Assembly (NCBI GenBank): GCA_003532515.1
Contig: DOEX01000116.1
Location: forward strand, 1 to 8,133
DNA: 8,133 nt
Direction: 5' to 3'
Source of the DNA: Anaerolineaceae bacterium
GTDB taxonomy: Bacteria > Chloroflexota > Anaerolineae > Anaerolineales > Anaerolineaceae
The notes beneath the pieces were generated by a model. It made no database searches and was not told the origin of the DNA. It saw only the letters and a program-made list of their open reading frames with translations. Of the stretch, positions 6,260 to 8,133 are shown piece after piece. The translations under genes were made by a program, and so were the position numbers. Positions within the stretch are counted from its first letter, which is position 1; each line of letters begins with the position of its first letter.

Positions 6260-6892
6260 TTACTCCTCTGGCATTTCCAGGCCGCCAGTGGCAGCCATCC
6301 AGTCCACGATGGTTTCAGCAGCCTTTGGGACATCATTATCACTGATATCCAAACGTAAAACAGGCAAAAGAGAATGACTGACCAACTCCTCTAATACTTC
6401 CTGCTCAAGTTTAAATTGGTCCAGGTCGTTATATTGACTGGGATTGCCAGAGACTTTCAGGCGTTCTTCACGGGCAGCGGCAAATGAATCGGGCGAGCGG
6501 GTGCAGAAAACCAGGCGAAAGTTAAGAGGTAATAATCGTTCTTCCAACCAGGTAAAGTCGTAGCGTTTATTGTAGGTGATCCACTGCACCATCTGCGTGG
6601 AAATGTGAAAGCGTTCCACTACCCAGGAGTAATAACGGTTGAGTTCAAACAGGCGTACCCAGGTCTGGTAGGTTTCCATTGCCTGGGCTTCCTCCTGCGG
6701 GGTAAAGTTGATCAAACCCCGCCCCCAGGGGTAATTGGTAAAGGTGCACCATTCGGCGGAAATCAAAGGGGAATGATAGCGATATTTGCGCGGACCGGTG
6801 AAGCGGGGATGATCGTTCAGTTCGAAGGCAATCTCCGTTTTGAAAGTCAGGCGCGTGCCTTCCAGTATAACCTTTGGGGTCAGTTTGGACAT
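6260..6892 (-). CDS. P-loop kinase-like protein with altered Walker A (thymidylate/deoxynucleoside kinase-like)
   Basis: This 210-residue protein has the outline of a nucleotide monophosphate or deoxynucleoside kinase. An opening beta strand leads into Ile-Leu-Glu-Gly-Thr-Arg-Leu-Thr-Phe-Lys-Thr (9-19), aligning with the Walker A pattern GxxxxGK[ST] but with Phe17 in place of the second Gly. Val-Glu-Arg-Phe-His-Ile-Ser (92-98) sits where these kinases have their Asp/Glu-Arg motif. A strand (126-130) leads into Arg-Ser-Pro-Asp-Ser-Phe and Arg-Glu-Glu-Arg (141-144), resembling an arginine-rich lid, and the protein ends in a long helix. The segment 36-60 is rich in Tyr, Trp and Pro. The start has GAGGT (6901-6897) 4 bases upstream. 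It lies 34 bases after cysE and is followed by a terminator, so it is probably the last gene of the cysteine operon. Substrate and catalytic competence are unknown; the family link is an inference from motif order. Confidence 0.62.
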   Translation of the reverse strand: MSKLTPKVILEGTRLTFKTEIAFELNDHPRFTGPRKYRYHSPLISAEWCTFTNYPWGRGLINFTPQEEAQAMETYQTWVRLFELNRYYSWVVERFHISTQMVQWITYNKRYDFTWLEERLLPLNFRLVFCTRSPDSFAAAREERLKVSGNPSQYNDLDQFKLEQEVLEELVSHSLLPVLRLDISDNDVPKAAETIVDWMAATGGLEMPEE

Positions 6893-6926
6893 TTTTACCT
6901 CGCTATGTGATTGATAAACCTAATGT

Positions 6927-7709
6927 CTAAATAGAATAGTCAACCCCGTTATCGTACTCCCAATAATCCTCTTCGTCCAGATGCATATCAGCAATGTGGT
7001 GAGGCTTTATCAGCAATTGATCCTCGATAGTTGAAAGGCGCTCCATCACCTCCTTCAGATTGCTGGTGAGGGCATCGGGCAGGCTGGTGTGGTCAAACTC
7101 TATTGCCAAGCCGAATACATCCTGTTTGCGCCGGATGATCTGTCCAGGTACACCCACCACAACTGATTGCGGAGGAACGTCCTTGACCACCACCGCGTTG
7201 GCGCCAATGCGGCTATGGGCACCAACGGTGATGTCGCCTAGTATTTTTGCTCCTGCTCCCACAACCACGCACGATTCCAGAGTGGGGTGGCGTTTGACTT
7301 TCTCCAGGCTGGTGCCTCCCAGGGTAACCCCGTGATAAATAGTCACATTATCACCAATCACAGCAGTCTCTCCGATAACGACTCCCATGCCGTGATCGAT
7401 GAAGACTCTGCGACCAATGCTGGCACCCGGATGGATCTCAACACCTGTGAAGAAACGAGTTACTTGGGCAAGATAACGAGCCAGACCCCTGGCACCAATT
7501 TTCCAGAGCCAGTGTTCAAAGTGGTGAGCCCAAAGAGCGTGCAGACCAGAGTAGGTAAGGAACACACTGATTTTACTGGTGGCGGCTGGGTCACGCTCAA
7601 CTGCGCAGCAAAGGTCTTCGGCTATCTTGCCAAAGAAACCCAGCTTATTTGCTTTGCTGCCGCCACAACCAGGAGGGCAGAGTGAGGACGGTCTATCAGC
7701 TTTTTCCAT
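6927..7709 (-). CDS. cysE: Serine O-acetyltransferase
   Basis: This enzyme transfers acetyl from acetyl-CoA to L-serine, giving O-acetylserine, the committed step of cysteine synthesis. The 260 residues hold an N-terminal helical domain (about 24-88, including Arg-Asp-Pro-Ala-Ala and Gly-Leu-His-Ala-Leu) and a left-handed beta-helix of hexapeptide repeats (about 89-192). Ile-Asp-His-Gly-Met-Gly-Val-Val-Ile-Gly-Glu contains the catalytic Asp105/His106 pair; Val-Thr-Leu-Gly-Gly-Thr (128-133), His141 and Gly-Ala-Gly-Ala-Lys-Ile-Leu-Gly (151-158) match the acetyl-CoA/serine site. A roughly 65-residue tail ends Asp-Tyr-Ser-Ile; a terminal Ile is what docks into CysK in known complexes. The first ~23 residues (Cys-Pro-Pro-Gly-Cys-Gly-Gly) are an unusual extension. 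The start is fixed by a strong Shine-Dalgarno, and no other in-frame ATG, GTG or TTG precedes the domain. The gene overlaps cysK by 14 bases. Confidence 0.93.
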   Translation of the reverse strand: MEKADRPSSLCPPGCGGSKANKLGFFGKIAEDLCCAVERDPAATSKISVFLTYSGLHALWAHHFEHWLWKIGARGLARYLAQVTRFFTGVEIHPGASIGRRVFIDHGMGVVIGETAVIGDNVTIYHGVTLGGTSLEKVKRHPTLESCVVVGAGAKILGDITVGAHSRIGANAVVVKDVPPQSVVVGVPGQIIRRKQDVFGLAIEFDHTSLPDALTSNLKEVMERLSTIEDQLLIKPHHIADMHLDEEDYWEYDNGVDYSI

Positions 7710-8133
7710 TCAGCTCCTCCCGAATTTTCGCAAAAAGCGGCGTGGAGAGATAACGCTCAGCAAAACTGGGCACAATCACGACGATCCGCTTGCCTTTGTT
7801 TTGAGGTCGGCTTGCCACCTGCAGGGCTGCCCAGATTGCCGCACCGGATGAAATCCCTCCAGGGATACCTTCGAGTGTTGCGAGTTGCTGCGTGGTCACA
7901 AAAGCGTCTTCAGCACTGACCTGGATGATCTCATTGATGAGTTCCTGTTTCAATACGGAAGGAATAAAGCCTGCCCCAATCCCCTGTAATGGGTGCGGTC
8001 CGGCTTGACCACCGGAAAGAACTGGAGAGGCTCCAGGCTCGACCGCGATAATTTCAAGAGCGGGGTTGTGTTCTCTCAAAGCTTCGCCGGCGCCAGTGAT
8101 GGTACCGCCAGTACCCACGCCCGCCACCAGGAT
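7696..8133 (-). CDS. cysK: Cysteine synthase (O-acetylserine sulfhydrylase), C-terminal part; 5' end outside window
   Basis: This PLP enzyme makes cysteine from O-acetylserine and sulfide. The 145 codons in the window are the C-terminal part; the frame stays open to the right edge (Ile-Leu-Val before Ala-Gly), so the internal GTG at 8127 is not the start. Visible motifs are Gly-Val-Gly-Thr-Gly-Gly-Thr-Ile-Thr-Gly, which binds the PLP phosphate; Gly-Pro-His-Pro-Leu-Gln-Gly-Ile-Gly-Ala-Gly-Phe-Ile-Pro, typical of CysK/CysM; Gly-Ile-Ser-Ser-Gly-Ala-Ala; and Pro-Ser-Phe-Ala-Glu-Arg-Tyr-Leu-Ser-Thr near the end. The Gly-Ile-Gly-Ala-Gly-Phe-Ile-Pro block and adjacent cysE favour CysK over cystathionine beta-synthase, though the substrate-binding Thr-Ser-Gly-Asn-Thr loop and PLP lysine lie outside the window. 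Its last 14 bases overlap cysE, whose ribosome site it contains. Confidence 0.92.
   Translation of the reverse strand: MLVAGVGTGGTITGAGEALREHNPALEIIAVEPGASPVLSGGQAGPHPLQGIGAGFIPSVLKQELINEIIQVSAEDAFVTTQQLATLEGIPGGISSGAAIWAALQVASRPQNKGKRIVVIVPSFAERYLSTPLFAKIREELNGKS
7714..7721 (-). promoter_or_regulatory. Strong ribosome binding site of cysE
   Basis: GGGAGGAG on the minus strand lies within the last codons of cysK. Four bases separate it from the cysE ATG (7709-7707), or six counted from the GGAGG core. It supports the upstream start and therefore the cysteine-containing N-terminal extension. Confidence 0.8.

Noticed and set aside
7287..7685. Plus-strand reading frames opposite cysE (including 7060-7335 and 7287-7685)
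   Set aside because: They are antisense to a well-supported cysE; the low-complexity translations mirror the hexapeptide repeats.
8125..8127. GTG as the start of the right-edge minus-strand gene
   Set aside because: The frame continues to the window edge with Ile-Leu-Val before Ala-Gly-Val-Gly-Thr-Gly-Gly, matching the middle of CysK, so the GTG is an internal valine codon.

Overview
The window looks like ordinary bacterial chromosome of moderate GC content. The three tandem M42 peptidases, a solute-binding lipoprotein on a Pro/Thr/Glu stalk, and a GC-rich 'ccctcaccccc...ttcgctacgctca' intergenic repeat recall Chloroflexota of the Anaerolineae type. That placement is an inference from gene content and style, not from a marker gene.

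Plus-strand block (1-5868). Seven genes are packed head to tail. The first is the 3' end of an M42 metallo-aminopeptidase, followed by two complete M42 paralogues (259-1359 and 1359-2372). After 40 bases holding a hairpin, the second group begins: a substrate-binding lipoprotein (2413-3756), a 110-residue two-helix membrane protein (3753-4085), an M24B Xaa-Pro-type peptidase (4082-5221) and a glyoxalase-II-like metallo-beta-lactamase-fold hydrolase (5218-5868). The last four are joined by three successive ATGA stop/start overlaps, so translational coupling is likely. Four peptidases around a binding protein suggest a peptide-degradation locus, but no ABC permease or ATPase lies in the window.

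Convergent intergenic region (5869-6259, about 390 bases). It has no convincing gene. It holds a run of hairpins (5881-6046), a weak plus-strand terminator candidate, a GC-rich REP-like repeat (6151-6201) and a good intrinsic terminator for the minus-strand operon (6204-6228).

Minus-strand block (8133 down to 6260). cysK (cysteine synthase, 5' end outside the window) overlaps cysE (serine O-acetyltransferase) by 14 bases. Then comes a 210-residue protein resembling thymidylate/deoxynucleoside kinases, with an altered Walker A motif. CysE makes O-acetylserine and CysK converts it with sulfide to cysteine. The CysE C-terminus ends in Asp-Tyr-Ser-Ile, which suggests that the two form the classical cysteine synthase complex.

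No phage, CRISPR, transposase or tRNA/rRNA gene was seen. The items most worth a second look are the degenerate P-loop protein, the hairpin-rich intergenic region, the CysE termini, and the orphan binding protein with its small membrane partner.
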